A stretch of 64,000 bases of DNA from positions 17,641,054-17,705,053 of the forward strand of contig NC_133101.1 in assembly GCF_022965805.1 (NCBI RefSeq). The letters run 5' to 3'. The stretch is from Primulina eburnea. Its lineage: Eukaryota; Streptophyta; Magnoliopsida; Lamiales; Gesneriaceae. Of the stretch, positions 44,490 to 57,797 are shown piece after piece. The notes beneath the pieces are model-generated. The model saw only the letters and a list, made by a program, of their open reading frames with translations. It had not been told where the DNA came from and ran no database searches. How positions within the stretch are numbered: position 1 is the first letter of the stretch; each line of letters starts with the position of its first letter. Position numbers and translations under genes: made by a program.

Positions 44490-45305
44490 ATGGCCTATAA
44501 ATAGTGGTCGGATTTCCTCATTTTGACTCGCCAATTCAGAGAATTCCATAGCATTTCAGTCGTTTCTGACAGGTTCTAGTCTTGTTCCGAGATTTGGGCA
44601 CTAGCGGGGAGCTGCTGGTCTTGTAGCAGAGCTGTGCTCTAGTTGGGAGCTAGCGGCATCAGCGGGCTAGCGACGGACGAAGGTTTGGAATTTTATCAGT
44701 ATTTATCTCAGGATTATCTAGTTAAGTCTGGTAGATAAGTTTAGTGATGGTTTTCACTTGATGAATAGGCTTGGATTAGACCTGTTGTCTGGTTGTTCCA
44801 GTGGATTAGGATTGCTGTGATAGAGGTACGAAAGTACTATCCGAGATATCCTGGTTGAGTATACATTCTTATATGTGTTGCATGATTATGTGGTGCATTG
44901 ATATATGTCATATGATGCATGCTATTATGTCACGTTTATTACTGCACGTTGCATTTCATGTTGAGCCGTATCTTCTTCGAGATAGCCTTTACTGTTGAGC
45001 TGTATCTCTTTCGAGATAAGCTATATCTTGGGGCCGCTCAGCCCTGTCTTGTGGACGCATGGACACCGAGAGTACACAGTGGCCGACGGGTCGGGAGGGC
45101 TTCGGTGGTCCGGGACATTTTAGGTCCACGTCTGTCTTGTAGTGGATGCAGTGACCCAGAGGTTGGACCGCGCGGCACTATCCACTTGGCGCCTCTAGAC
45201 TGAGCATTGTTGAGATCCTTTTGTGATTCCTGTTTCTTGACTACCCCGGTATCATGATCATAGCATGTGCATTTCATATAGGTCTGTATACTCATACTTT
45301 TGTAC

Positions 45306-45324
45306 TGGGCGTTCTTATCGCTCA
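45306..45324 (+). promoter_or_regulatory. LTR hairpin, U
   Basis: TGGGCG and CGCTCA arms (one G-T pair), loop TTCTTAT. It lies before the last 300 bases of the LTR, as in the other families. Confidence 0.4.
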
Positions 45325-46619
45325 CGTCCTCGGTTTTGTTTATTCTTGGACACCCCATTCCCACGGGGCAGGCCTCAGGTTGGACAGCTCAGGAGGAGCA
45401 GGAGGAGGACGTTGAGTAGCTGGTTGGTTTAGTTTATCGGTTTTGTTTTGATTCGATATGGTTGTATTGGGTATTTTTATTTTGAGTTATTCTAGACTTC
45501 GATTGGGTTGTATAACCATTATTTTTGTTGACTTTTCCGCTGTTATCTCTGATTATTGTTAATTAGGTTAATCGCATGCTTAGTTTTTGATTAGTAGGTG
45601 ATTCTGGAACGGGTCACTACACTTGGTCCATGGTGAATTGGTTTTTAAATAAAATTCAAGAACAGCCCCTACACCTTTCGGCCCCCTTCTTTTGACAGCA
45701 AGTGTAGTTTGATTTGTTGTGGCGTGGTGTGAATCTTGGTTCGCCTATGGTCCTTAGCCACGGTTCATACCCTACCACTGGATGTCTAAATCGTGCCATG
45801 GTCAATGAAATGGCCACTGGAACGACACAATACAACAAACGAAGCAAGACACCACATGCATGCAAGAATGCTCTCGGGTGTTATTTTCGATGGAGTTATG
45901 GTGTGATGAAAATTGTGGCTGGCCTAGGGACCTTATCCATGGTTCAAATCATTACTTGGGATGTTGGTAAGAGGTTTTGGTCGGTGGTTCAAGGCCCAAT
46001 GGCCATTAGCCTTGCAAACGACACAAGCAACCCAAGCGCAGCTGCTGGAAATTCTGGACAGCAGCTTGCTGCGTTGGTTTGGTGGCTTGTTCGAGTCCTC
46101 GGTTGGCTTTTAGCCTATGGCCTTGGACTTGACAGTGCCTCATTGAGTCGGGAAGGTCATGTTTTTGACCGTTTGTCATTCGGATCATTTTTGTGGTCGT
46201 ACGAGAATTTACGGTGCGATGTGCAAAATTGACTCTCGAAAGAGCGTTTCATGTTTTGGCCTCCATTCACCTAGATTTCGGCCCTCACCATTTTAGGAGC
46301 ATTATTTTATCATTTTAGGCGTATTTTAATCATGACTGCATGATAGGTTTAGTGTTGGTTTGGGCTGGTTTGGAGTCATGATTAAATACGAAGTCGGTAG
46401 GCGTAATTGTCACATTTTTGAAGGTTATTGCATAGTTTGGTCCCATAAATCTATTGCATATTTTTAATGGCATATGTAGGTTGCAGCGAGCCTGGGAGCG
46501 ATCCAATCCATTCAGTAAAATGATTGCAGGATATTTAATTCAGTTATTTAATTATATTACGTGCAAAAATACAAATTTTGAGATTTATGCGATATGGCTT
46601 GTGGTCACTTTACTATCAG

Positions 46620-46760
46620 TATTAAATCCGATCCCCAGTATCGGTCCGGTCACCAGTTACCGGTTAGTTCAGTTGTTTCACCCAGTACTGTGGCAGTAGT
46701 CTGATCAGACGTAAATCCGATCCCCAGTATCGGTCCGGTCCCCAGTATCGGTCAGCTCAG
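46620..46760. repeat. Short CCGATCCCCAGTATCGGT repeats in Z'
   Basis: Two to three copies of CCGATCCCCAGTATCGGTCC and a related CCGGTCACCAGTTACCGG, each an inverted repeat. Confidence 0.8.
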
Positions 46761-47001
46761 TTCAGTTCAGTTCAGAGACCACTTGCATAGACCATAATCT
46801 CACCAGAAAATTATTACAAGCTATTTCAGTACAAGGCTCCAAGGAGCAAACATTTTTACCATGAATTTTCCAGTTCAATTATGCACGTATTATAATTGCT
46901 CATGATAAGTTATTTTCACAGTATGCCTCATGAAATGTTAATTTTACTCCCATGCAAATTTTACTATATTATTTACTCGTTACCTACGATATATGCATGC
47001 T

Positions 47002-47017
47002 GAGTCTTTAGGCTCAC
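47002..47017 (+). promoter_or_regulatory. LTR hairpin, Z'
   Basis: TGAGTC-TTTA-GGCTCA, one G-T pair, followed by CTAGACTTGATTGTTGTAGG. Confidence 0.6.
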
Positions 47018-47323
47018 TAGACTTGATTGTTGTAGGTACCGATGAGGCTAGGGTCGAGGGCGGGGACCAGTGAGCCAGCTTGGATCGACAGTAGTGGCAC
47101 CCGAGGACCTCAGTTGCAGCACTTACCATTTTTAGCAAACATTTTTATCAGTTGTTGAATATTCTAAAAATGTTAATTTTTGCGAACAAATATTTTCTTC
47201 CGCTGTCATTTTGAATATCAAACTTTTTTTATCGGTTTATTTATGAATGAGGCACTCATTTTATTTTAAAAAAAAAATTAAATTTTTCGGAAATTTTCAA
47301 GCAAGGATTCTCGAGCCTTTACA

Positions 47324-47461
47324 AACTCACTAGGCTCAAACTATTCCAGGTGTTAGCGGATATAGCTCTTGTTGAAAATCAATACAAACTTTTTTCAAAT
47401 CTCCTTCTTTAATCTTCGAATCAGGTCCACGACCGGATTGCTTGTTCCTCTTCTAACTTGC
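47324..47461 (-). repeat. X LTR, middle piece
   Basis: Reverse complement resembles 61700-61830 (ACAAGAGCT, TCCGCTAA, GTCGTGGACTTGAT-like). Lies between Z' and W'. Confidence 0.75.
47457..47461. repeat. Target-site duplication CTTGC (left of W')
   Basis: Identical to 51095-51099. Confidence 0.92.
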
Positions 47462-50400
47462 TGTAATGCCCCGAAAATTTAAAGGTCCACGCAAACCACA
47501 TGTGCAAGTTATTAAATTTCTTGTGTATTTTAATTAAATGTTTTAATTGCATAAATTAATTATGTTGTGCATATTTACATGTTTAAAATATACTTTTCTG
47601 CATGGTTGCATCAAAATGTATTTTTAAAGGTTATTTGAGTTGCGATCGAGGAACGGAGACCGATGGCTGAAAAATAGAAAATGTTTTATTAAATAAATGT
47701 TTTTAATTATTTAAAATATGGGTGATGCTTTTTATTATTTTTGAAAATAAAAGGTTTTGAGGTGATTTTATACATCGGGACGTAAATTTTATCGGTGTTG
47801 GTTTTTCAACCAAAACTTGAACGTATTAGCAACCCGGCTAATAAATTCACAAACTTTCCTAAATAAAATAATTTTTAAAATTCTAATTAAGCACCAATGG
47901 GCCTAATTTGTATGCTTAATGGGCCTAAGCTTAATTAAGAAATTATTAACTATAAAATATGTTAATCACCCCATAACCCCATAAACATCCACGCCTCCCT
48001 CACCCCCAACAAATTCAAGGAATCCTTTGCACCAATAATTCATGGCACACACCATCAACAACAAGAGTAAGTTTTCAAATATTGCAAGGAAAATCAAGCC
48101 AAGGTCGTTCGTCGCCGTTTTTCGCAATCGTCAACGTAAATTCGTGCATAAAATACGTAAAGGAACGTCATATTCTTTCCTTTACTCATCATCACACTAT
48201 ATTATATATTTGTTTATGAAATTGCATGAAAACAAGTTGCACCTTATTATTTTCTCACAAGTCTCAAGTGGTTTGTAAAAACATGTAATGTGATCCATCA
48301 ATCATAAAATTCATGTGCATAAGGGGCTGCCATGATTAGGAAGTAATATGGGATTGTTTTACACAAGTTTAAGGGCCTATAATCACACACAAAATGCTAC
48401 AACACGAATAGAAACAAGCTGGAACCGTGGGCAGCAACAGGAGAAAGAAATCGTAGTATTGCTTGGCTTGTTCTTAATGCTATGATTCGGTTATTGTGCA
48501 TGGGACTTGGGGGCTCGGCCCGGGGCTTGCTTGGGCTCGAGGAAGGTCATGTGAGTAGGCTGGTAGAGTCCTAGCATGGCTAGGAATCAAGGTGAAGCAT
48601 GCAAGGAAGAGTATGCTGGTGCTGGGACTCTTCCAAAGCACGCGTAAGGGCAGAGGGCTGCAGGGGGCGGCTCACGGCTGGCTTGGGCGAGCTAGGTTGG
48701 TCTGTTAGGGTCAAGAGAAGGTGGTACAGGGTTGGGGTAGGGGCTGGTGTGGTTTGGTTCAGGCAGGGTTGAGAAAAAAACGAGAGAACATGAGGGGAGC
48801 AAAGAACGCGCATCATGTTTTCCTGGATTCAGAAGCTTCGCTGCTTGAGTTCAGGGCTTTGGCTGGTCTAGGTAGGGTATTTCCGTGGTCTAAGGTTGGT
48901 TAGGGCCAGGAAGGCTCGATGGTGGCTTGGCTGGGAAAGTCCTAGTTAGGTTAGGAGTCCAAGAAACACAAGGAGACTCACACACACACCCACATGCAAT
49001 CGGGTTCAATGACAACATGCTTTTCGAGTGTTTAAGGGGCTGTTCAAGGGTCTGGGCTTGGGCAGTAGGGTCCTTAAGTGAGTTGGCTAGATTTTGGCTC
49101 AAGGTGGCTCGGGCGTGACTTGAGTAAATTGAGAGATGGCTCGGTGGGTTCGTTAGTGTGTCAAAAACAAAAATTAAAATGCTAAAATTGAATCCATGGG
49201 TCCACAGGGGTAGCTCATGACTTTAAAGGGTAGAATAAATCTTAAAAATACTATGTTTAAAATTTGGGATCAAAATAACGAATTTTGGATTTATTCGGGA
49301 TTTAATCGCCTCACGAAATGTTAAATAACGAATTAATTGGAATGCCTAGTTTTTAGCTTTATAAAATTATGAAAAATTATATTTAAGCTTAAATAATTAT
49401 TAAAAGTCTAAGTTTTTAACTTGGGAATTTTATATGAAGGTATGGTTTAATTCTGGATTAAAACACGTTAATATGTCACATTTAAATATTAATTTAACAG
49501 TCCTCGATTTAAGCCAAATAAAAATATGAGAAAATTTATATAAGCTTAAATAATTATTTGAAACATGTTAGAGTCAATGAAATTAAGAAAAAGTCGAAAA
49601 CGGGAAATTTTACGTCTAGGAGTAAAACGGTCTTTTACACCTAGAAATTAGTAAACGTCATTACAGTGTCCTGAATGCTGTTTTAATGCTAATATGATTA
49701 TTCAAAATGTTTATGAATTTTATGACATTGATTTTAAATGTTTATGATTTATTATGTCAAATTGACATTTTAAATGTTTACGATTTATTATGTCAAAATG
49801 TTATTTTAAAAGGTTATGGTTTAATATGTTAAAATATTTATTTTAAATATTTATGATTTAAATAGATATTTTAATGTTTATGATGTTGAGATGTATATTT
49901 AAAAGATTTATAGGTTTTATATGTTAAAAGGTTTGTTTTAAAATGTTTATGGATTTTTATGAGGAAACGTTAACGTTAAAAGAAATTTTTAATGTTTGTT
50001 TTTAAAAGGAAAAGGATCGGTGAATGAGTGATTTTTATAAATTGATGAAAATGTAAAACGTTGAAGGAAGTGAAGTAATTGTGACTATTGAGGATATGAG
50101 GATAAGAATTGGGATATCGTGATGGAAAATGCCCCAGAGAGAGCCCATTTATGGAAGAAGGCCCTAGAGGGAGCCCGACGATCGTATTTCCATTCGATGA
50201 GGATAGGCCAAGGCTCAGTTGACAAGAGATTGTAGCTGATGTCCTCGTCACTCAGTACTGTGGTTACATGTAGATGGATCCATCGAATTTTTGAGGTTTG
50301 ATAAAAGTCACAATTAACGATCTGAATTCAATGAAAAGGAAAAATGTTTATGATCATGATGAAAGGATACATGTTATGAAATGAGGAAAAAGGAAAATTT

Positions 50401-51094
50401 TGAGGTTTGTGTTATGCATGTTCATATGGATATGTTTATGATGATATGAAAAAGTTTATGATAAAGTTTATGAAAAAGTTTATGTTTAAAGATGATGTAT
50501 CATTATGATAATGATTTTAATTAAGGTTTATGCATCATGAAATGTTTACAAAAATGTTCATGTTTAAAGTTTATGCACTTTCATGAAAACGATATTTTAA
50601 GTACAAGTATTTTTCACTGTTGTATGTGATTTGTATACATATTATGTTATTATCAAGATTATGGTGTGTTAAGTCTTTAGACTCACTAAGTGTGATTGAT
50701 GTAGGTGATTATGATAGTAATGTTAATGGAGGTCTTGATGGATGATCTGACTGGACTGGAGGTGCACATAACCCGAGGACCGACACTAGTTTTCCGTACT
50801 AGTTATGATTTATGATTTTAAGATTATGTTAAAGATATTTCATGACTATTTATTTATGTTTTTTGAGAGATTTTTGAGAGTTTTAGTATGAGCTATACTT
50901 TACAAATGTTATTTTTAGGTTTAGTAAATGTTGGATAATTTTATGCTAAACTATTTCTTTTGGTTTTCAAATTATAGTTGGTTGATTTATTTTAAAATGA
51001 TGTCAAAAATATTTTATGGTTCGGCCGAATGCTATGTGAGGTTTGAAAAAAAAAATATAGTACGTTTTAAGAAAAACGAGTAGCAGAAATTTCA
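47462..51094 (+). mobile_element. Solo LTR W'
   Basis: 3633 bp from TGTAATGCCCCG to GAAATTTCA, exact CTTGC on both sides. X LTR sequence continues across it. It contains a GC-richer block (48420-49130), AT-rich runs with repeated TTTAAATGTTTATGATTTAT (49720-49930), and a hairpin-like site at 50670-50685. No protein-coding frame is credible. Confidence 0.9.
50670..50685 (+). promoter_or_regulatory. LTR hairpin, W'
   Basis: TAAGTC-TTTA-GACTCA; one arm base is mismatched. Followed by CTAAGTGTGATTGATGTAGGTGA, matching the flank of the A hairpin. Confidence 0.5.
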
Positions 51095-51755
51095 CTTGCA
51101 CTAGAAAATTAAAAGATATTTTGCGTAGAGATGGAACACAAAGAAAAATCGACTCAATACTATAAGCCGAATTTTTCTTGCAAGAATTGAGCTACGGTTT
51201 TTTTTTCTTCTTTTCCCCCCAAAAAAAGGCACGAATGAATGCCTTTTTGCAATCTATATTTTTTCCACCGAATGCATGCATTATAATAAAAAATTATTAT
51301 TATATTTTCTATTCCATCCTTTACTTAATTAATTAGATTAATTAAGTTAACTATGGATTCTAATTGCATGTCATATATTAGACAATCTCGAATTTTAATG
51401 CATATATTTTGAGAATATTATGCATCAATATTATTTTGCTTTGTGTACAAGTTTTAAATGATAGTATCATGAATATTTTTATATTACATAAATCAATACT
51501 ATATTTAATAAAAATTTAATGGGCTATATTTTAATTTATTAAAATATAAGTTAATTATTAAATCCTATTTGAACTTTAATAAATTAGCATGATGGGCTTA
51601 TACTCTTATAAGCCCATCATCCATGCTCCCATTACATCAAGCTCATCATAATCCCGATCGACGATCCAATATCATCGATGTGACAATTTCAACTTATTTG
51701 TTATTATGACGCACACTTTAATTTCGAGATCGCCAATGTCTAAATAAGGCAGGTG
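51095..51755 (-). repeat. X LTR, outer piece
   Basis: Its first 100 bases (minus: ATATCTTTTAATTTTCTAGTGC) parallel 61670-61710 of X''. Further right the match fades; 51290-51600 is AT-rich and 51600-51640 has the AAGCCCATCAT type boxes of the X U3 region. 51640-51755 is unassigned. The right edge is cut by Y. Confidence 0.55.
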
Positions 51756-52565
51756 TAAGGCCCGAGATTTTATCATTTTAATCCGAGATTATTTAATTTA
51801 TGAATTTTGGAATGTTGAGTAATATTCCATGGTTTTACAATTCCATAGGATTGAAATTGAATTAAAAAGAGTTGTGAGGACCAAATTGCAAACAGTGAAG
51901 ATTTCGGGGGATAAAGTGAAATTATTGGGATTTGAGTGGGACACTTGTCTTCACCATGCTTAGGAAATTCCTCCCATTTTGTTCAGCATTTCAGCAAGAT
52001 ATTCGAGATTCCATCTTCATAAAATCCCTCAAGGTTCATCAAAGCGTAGAATTTTGATTTTGTAAGATCCGACCTTCAGATTTTCGATCCGAACACAGTT
52101 CCGTGCTCCTCTCGTCAAGAGCTTTAAAAGGACGTAAGTTTTATTTCTTTTCTTGTATGATTCAAAAATTTGGTGTTGGAGAAATCATAAATTGATTGAT
52201 ATTATGTGTTCTTGAGATTATGGTAAGCATGAATCGAAATCGGATCGAAGAACAGACTGTTTATGCAATTGTTATGATTTTCAGAATTGATATGATTGAG
52301 ATATATAGATTTGGTATTGAAATTGCGATTATTGATTAATTATGAATTGTAATTGATATCTCGTTTTGTTGAGTTACCGGGGACATCATTCTAGTGCCGT
52401 TATGCCGTTGATTTTGAATCAGATTAAGATTGATCAAAACAGATTTGATTTGGATGGTATATTGATATTGTACGTCGAATATGTCATTTCAGATTGTATT
52501 GAACAGCTTTGAATTCAGAACTTCCATTTCATCAGACCGAGACTACGAAAAGAAAGGTATAAATC
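51756..52565 (+). mobile_element. LTR-like fragment Y
   Basis: Starts TGTAAGGCCCGAGATTTTATC, a usual plant gypsy LTR opening, and continues 810 bp to the left end of element Z. No other copy is in the window; the remainder would lie beyond Z. Confidence 0.55.
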
Positions 52566-53126
52566 TGTAAAGGCCAAAAAATTTGTGCTTGAAAATTTGC
52601 GGAAAATTAAAAATTTTCTTTTTAAATGCTTAAAATGTCTTAATCATAAGTTAAACTGAGAAAAATGTTTGATATTCAAAATATCAGCGGAAGAAATCTA
52701 ATGTTTGCAAAATAATGACTTAAAAATAATTCAGCAACATAAAAACTTGGTTTGAATTAAAAATAATAAATGCTGAAATGAGGTCCTCGGGTTCCACTAC
52801 TGCCGACCCAAGCTAGCACACTGGTCCCCGTCCTCGGCCTCGACCTCATCAGTATCTACAACAATCAAGTCTAGTGAGTTTAAAGACTCAGCATGCATAT
52901 ATCGTAAATAACAAGTAAATAAATAATAAAGTCGCATGCAAGTGAAAATATCATGTAATGATTTGTAACGTAAAATATCATTTCAATGGTAATTATGACA
53001 CGTGCGTAACTGAACTGAAAATATAATGGTAAAAATGTTTGCTCCTTGGAGCCCTGTAATGAAATAACTTGTAATAATTTTTTTGGTGAGATTATGGTCT
53101 ACGCAAGTGGTCCCTGAACTGAATTG

Positions 53127-53290
53127 ACCGGTAACTGGCGACCGGGCCGGTAACTGACGACCGGGAATTGACCGGTAACTGACGACCGGGTGAAATTAAC
53201 CGGTAACTGACGACCGGACCAGTAACTGACGACCGGGTGAAACTGAACTGACAGGTAACTGGCGACTGGACCGGTAACTGACGACCGGGT
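53127..53290. repeat. CCGGTAACTGACGACCGG array in Z 3' LTR
   Basis: Seven copies, 19-34 bp apart, each with CCGGT/ACCGG arms. Confidence 0.9.
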
Positions 53291-54408
53291 GAAATAATAA
53301 TCCCAGGATAGTAAAGTGACTCCAAGCAATATCGCATAAATCTCAAAATGAATATTTTGCACGTGATATAATGAAATAACATCATTAAATATGAACAATT
53401 TCGATCTTCTTGCATTAAAATCATGTACTTGCGATATTTAAAAATACCTATATGGCTTGATTGAAGAGTGAAAGAAGATATAAACATGTCTTGGTTTGTT
53501 TTGACAGAAAACAAACGAAATAACGACGCGGCGCGGCGGAGACGGAGTGCTCTTCACTTTCTCACTTAATTCCTTTAAATTAAGCATGCACCATTTTGCC
53601 CTTGGAAATCCAAAAATTATCGTTTCAACCCTTGACCTCTAAAATTGACCCGAAGCTTACCAAACTCATTAAAATCTCACCCCGGGTGCAAATGACCATT
53701 TTACCTCGAAACTTAACCGAATTAGTCCCAACTTTTTACAAAACTTACCACACATCTAAAAGACCTTAAAATAAATAAGACTTCACTCCTAAACCCCTCG
53801 GCCATATCCAGAAAGTTGCTGGAATAATTTTTTTATTTTTTCTTGCCTTTCCCCACCAAGGCCCTACGTGCAACCACTCCCTTCTAGCCTATTACCGAAG
53901 AGATAAACTACTGATCTATCTCCCTTAAATCACCCTAAGACCCCTTTCTGAACGTCTTAAACCCACTCACTCGGCCCCATGCACGAAGCATCGCTCACTC
54001 AATCGGAGATCGCTCTTAACGCTCACCACGCTCCATCGACAACAAGGCTTGCTCCAGCTATGATCTGGCCTTACTAGGCCGTGGCTCAGACCCACCAGGG
54101 TCTGACCCATGGCCTGGTTCGGCCCTAGCATAGTCGGTTCGAGCCAAGCCGTCGATCTCCTCACCCACGATCCAAAGCATCAAGAAGTTCGCTCTTCTCC
54201 GCCTCAACCCAACATGGTCACGACTCCAGCTTAAAAAATTTTCTTTCTCGGTGACAGCAGGCCCTCGACAACACACTAAAGCAGCCCCCTTGCAGTAGAT
54301 TCAAAAGAAAACCGTGAGTGCATGAAAGTAGTGCATAAACTTGAAGCAACCCAAATAATCTCCATGCATTACTTTGGATCGAGAATTTTACAAAAGGTTA
54401 AGCACACC

Positions 54409-54410
<2 letters not shown>

Positions 54411-54470
<60 letters not shown>
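54411..54470. repeat. TA microsatellite, Z 3' LTR
   Basis: About 30 TA units. The same site in the other LTR has a longer, interrupted tract (59839-59910). Confidence 0.97.
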
Positions 54471-54471
<1 letters not shown>

Positions 54472-55400
54472 CGTATATGATGCAAAACAAAAGCACGTGG
54501 CATGCCTAATGATTTTTTTGTGCACAATTTCTCGAAGGGAAACAAACCGAGACGTGGAGAAACGCTTGAGCTGGGAGAAGAAAAACATAACCGAACACCT
54601 TGCTGTTGCACTCACGAAGAGGGTGATTGATTGGAGGGGGGTGGGCGGCTAGTGGAGAGAATTTAGTTTAGGTTAAAAAATTTTGAGGGTTAATTAGTGC
54701 TTAGGAGCTTAATAAATAATAAACAAATGGTTAATGGGCCCTCAATTATTTAATTAAAAGTTTAAAAGAGTATTAAGCTCAATAAGCTTAAAAGTAGGCC
54801 CATTAAATCCAAACGCACTCCCGAAAAATATTTCGTGTTGAAAAGGTTTTGAAAACAATAGCCGAACTATTAAAAAGTCCCCCGATTCGATAAAATTATC
54901 GTACCGCTAAAAATTAAAATTCTGCGGGTAAAAATATCCAAAAATTCCCATTTTTGAAAATTACACTTAAAAACGTATTAAATTAATTTATAAAATAAAT
55001 CATGTAATAAAATAATTTTTCTGAAAATTCTCCGGTCTCCGATCCTCGTTCGAACGCGAAATGCAACTTAAAAATCTTAATGCACGAACTTTTAAAATTT
55101 CATGAAACAAATCCTATCATGCATGAATTATGCCTAAAATGCATAAAATTAATTAACCATAAATTAATTAAATAAACATGCTAAAATACCACTTCTTAAA
55201 TAAGTCTTTATTAACTTATTTCAATACTCCATCTCCAGTCCGACATCACTTATTTAACTGAAAAGATAACAATTAAACTACTGCGTAAAATAAATAAATT
55301 TAAAGAAAAGAATTTAAATACTCATGCAATAAAAATCATTTTAAATTAAATACTAGGAATTATGCATGGCTTATACGCAGTCCAATTTACGGGTTCTACA

Positions 55401-55414
55401 ATCCTCCCCCCTTA
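55401..55414 (-). promoter_or_regulatory. Polypurine tract of Z
   Basis: Minus-strand TAAGGGGGGAGGAT at the LTR start, preceded by TTTCGAGGACGAAATTTC as in element A. Confidence 0.88.
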
Positions 55415-57797
55415 ACAGAAATTTCGTCCTCGAAATTCGCTAATCCTTGATAATCACAAATTTTAAACTTAGTTCTAATATCCCAATGGTCCACCCTTTC
55501 GCGGCGCTACTCTGATAAAATAATAAATCTTAAGATGTTCTTATGTCTCCCCGGTCCTAATTATTTTGCCTGTCAAAATCCTCGTTTGCGAATCGCAACT
55601 TAAAATGACTTAGGTGACTTAGTTCTATTCTATTATGATCTTGAATTTGACTTATCTCGCAATTCCTCAGACTATAGATGGATGACCAAACTTATCGCAC
55701 TTTACTTTTCTTATATTATGCTCGCGATGTTCATGAACCTATTACATTAGCATTTATGCAGTTCGATTTAAGAACCTTTAGCACCAAAATTTACTGAATC
55801 GAATCTTTATCTTACGACACCAATCTTTCGTAACTTTAACTACTTACAAGTACATCCCAAATATAAAATCGTTGCAAATCTTAAACTCAAGTAGTGATAA
55901 TCCATAAAACCCAATTATACAATAATGACTTTCTACCTAATTCGTAAAACCCTTCTCGCATCAGTTGCATGCTTAAATTATTCCCTTCCCAATTACAAAA
56001 TAGTTGAGGCCTAATACTATTAGACTTTTCTCCTTGAAACGAATGTCGCATTCTTACATATCCCTAATGCTTAATTAATATTAGCGTATAAAACTTAATA
56101 AGTTATCCCATAGTAGCATTAGACTAACTTTATTAAATCAACTTCACTTATAACCCATAGAGTTCTAGAATCTTCATATCAAGCTTTTAGATTTCTTATT
56201 CGATAAAAATCTTAATATTCATTCATTGATAACTTATGTTGAACACAACTAATTTTCTTTTGTTTTTATTTCACCCAAAAATTCCGTATGAAAAAATATC
56301 CCATAAATTTGAAATTCAAACTTACCTAATCCAAATAACTTTGGATAAAATAATTCCAATACATATATCCGCTTATCTCCAAGTTTCTTAATGACTTTCA
56401 AAATTCCTCAAGAGAAGGTGTCTACCCCACCTCTTAGATGAGTCTATTAAATTCCAACAAAGGCCTAATTTTAACTCTTAAGATCACGATTAAAAATTAT
56501 GATACATCAAACTTAAGTTCCCAAAAATATTTTTTTTTTGTTTTTGTTTTGTTTTTTTCCATGTCTACTCTTATAATTTAACTAACTGATCAACTTCACC
56601 TTAAATTGTTATCACTCTAAATTCTTAAATTTTTCCACAATATTGATTTATCCTACCATGCCCTTGGTTACCATTCCTTATAACATTATAACTCAGATGA
56701 TTCAAAGTTCTAAATATTCCTTCAAGCCTGAAACATCGAAAATTCCTATCCTTTAAACAATTCGCTCCTCACTTACTGCTAACCAAGTCCTCAAATTTCT
56801 TAAAAATTGCAACATTAATTCTTAGTTTCCTCAAACATTATTCAATTTTTTTTTAAATCTCGAAAATTCTACAATTACTCATAAATCCTTGGCATTCCCA
56901 ATTTCATTTTATAGATTTCTCGTATCATAAGGTTCAATAGCCTTAAGTTCATTAAACCCAAAATTAATTTTCATAACCCGTCTTAGATTTCTATAAATAC
57001 TTAAAATCCCAAGTGTTCCTCAGAAAAATTCGTATTTAATCCTCAAAAATTTCGGACTTCGCAAATTGTCCCTTAAAGTCTTAAAATTTTACTTTTTGGC
57101 CCTACAACTCTTCGAAGTTTGCATATTGTCCTCGTAGAATATTCGACTTAGCCTCATTAAACCTTAAAATTCTCAAAACTCAGAAGTTAATCCCAAAATT
57201 TGGTAAATTTGAAAATAGTCCCTTAGATTTTTGTTTTTATACTTAGGTCCTCAAATTATTGGTTATTCCAATTAGGTCCTTAAAATTCTTAATTCATGCA
57301 TTTAAATCCTTGAATCCCAAGTTATACATTTTTTTATACTTCTAAAGATTGTCGTAGTCTTCGAACTATTATTCCTTAAATGGAATTCAAAAAAATTAAT
57401 TCAACTAGCAACTACGAACCATCAGTAATTTCTTAGAAATTCTACAAGTCCCAAAAGCATTCATAATTTTCAAGATTAACTTATGACCCATAAGGGGGAC
57501 ATCAGTACTACTGACCTAGAAATTAATATAGTCAAATCATTTTCAACTTCTCCTAAAGCCCAATATTCGAATCTTAGACATTTCCAATTCCAAACGTAAC
57601 CGACATGCATAATTACATTATTTCTTTAAATTTAAATAAATACTGAATAATTAAAAATCTGAACGTAAAATCTTTCATGAAAACATGGTGTTAAAATAAT
57701 TCAAACTTTAAATAAAATGCTGAAATTTAAAACTTACAGACCGAAGACGTGACTTCGTGAGTTTCTCGTGGTCAGTAGTAGTACAACCCTTTACAAG
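55415..57797 (-). other. Non-coding internal region of Z
   Basis: 2.4 kb of AT-rich sequence with no open frame above 60 codons on either strand. The 57050-57330 part contains diverged repeats of an AAATTGTCCCTTA/AATTAGGTCCTTA box every 50-60 bases. The last 65 bases before the primer site resemble the leader of A. No domain of gag or pol is recognisable. Confidence 0.8.

Larger units (their letters stand above)
44192..45621 (+). mobile_element. Solo LTR U
   Basis: 1430 bp from TGTAGTAGCCCG to GGTCACTACA with exact CTTGG on each side. Contains the GTTCGGACGATCCGAAC array and the hairpin at 45306-45324. No internal sequence. Confidence 0.95.
42888..47323 (+). mobile_element. Solo LTR Z' (Z-related), containing solo LTR U
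   Basis: Plus-strand counterpart of the Z LTRs: AGAACCCG and GTATAAGCCATGCATAATT at the start, the CCGGT-type repeats at 46620-46760, hairpin at 47002-47017, ACCGATGAGGCTAGGGTCGAGG, and end GCCTTTACA. About 3.0 kb without U. The first bases read TCTAGAACC instead of TGTAGAACC. No clear target duplication can be read. Confidence 0.82.
52566..55400 (-). repeat. 3' LTR of Z
   Basis: 2835 bp, TGTAAAGGCC to GTTCTACA. Contains the hairpin at 52875-52890 (one mismatch), the CCGGT array at 53127-53290 and a TA microsatellite at 54411-54470. Relative to the right LTR it lacks two segments near 53607 and 53675. Confidence 0.92.

Noticed and set aside
45714..46232. 172-codon plus-strand open frame in Z'
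   Set aside because: Lies inside an LTR, has no recognisable domain, and no matching frame was seen in the related Z LTRs.
54374..54652. Open frames with long Tyr-Ile runs
   Set aside because: Translation of the TA microsatellite; no protein signal on either side.
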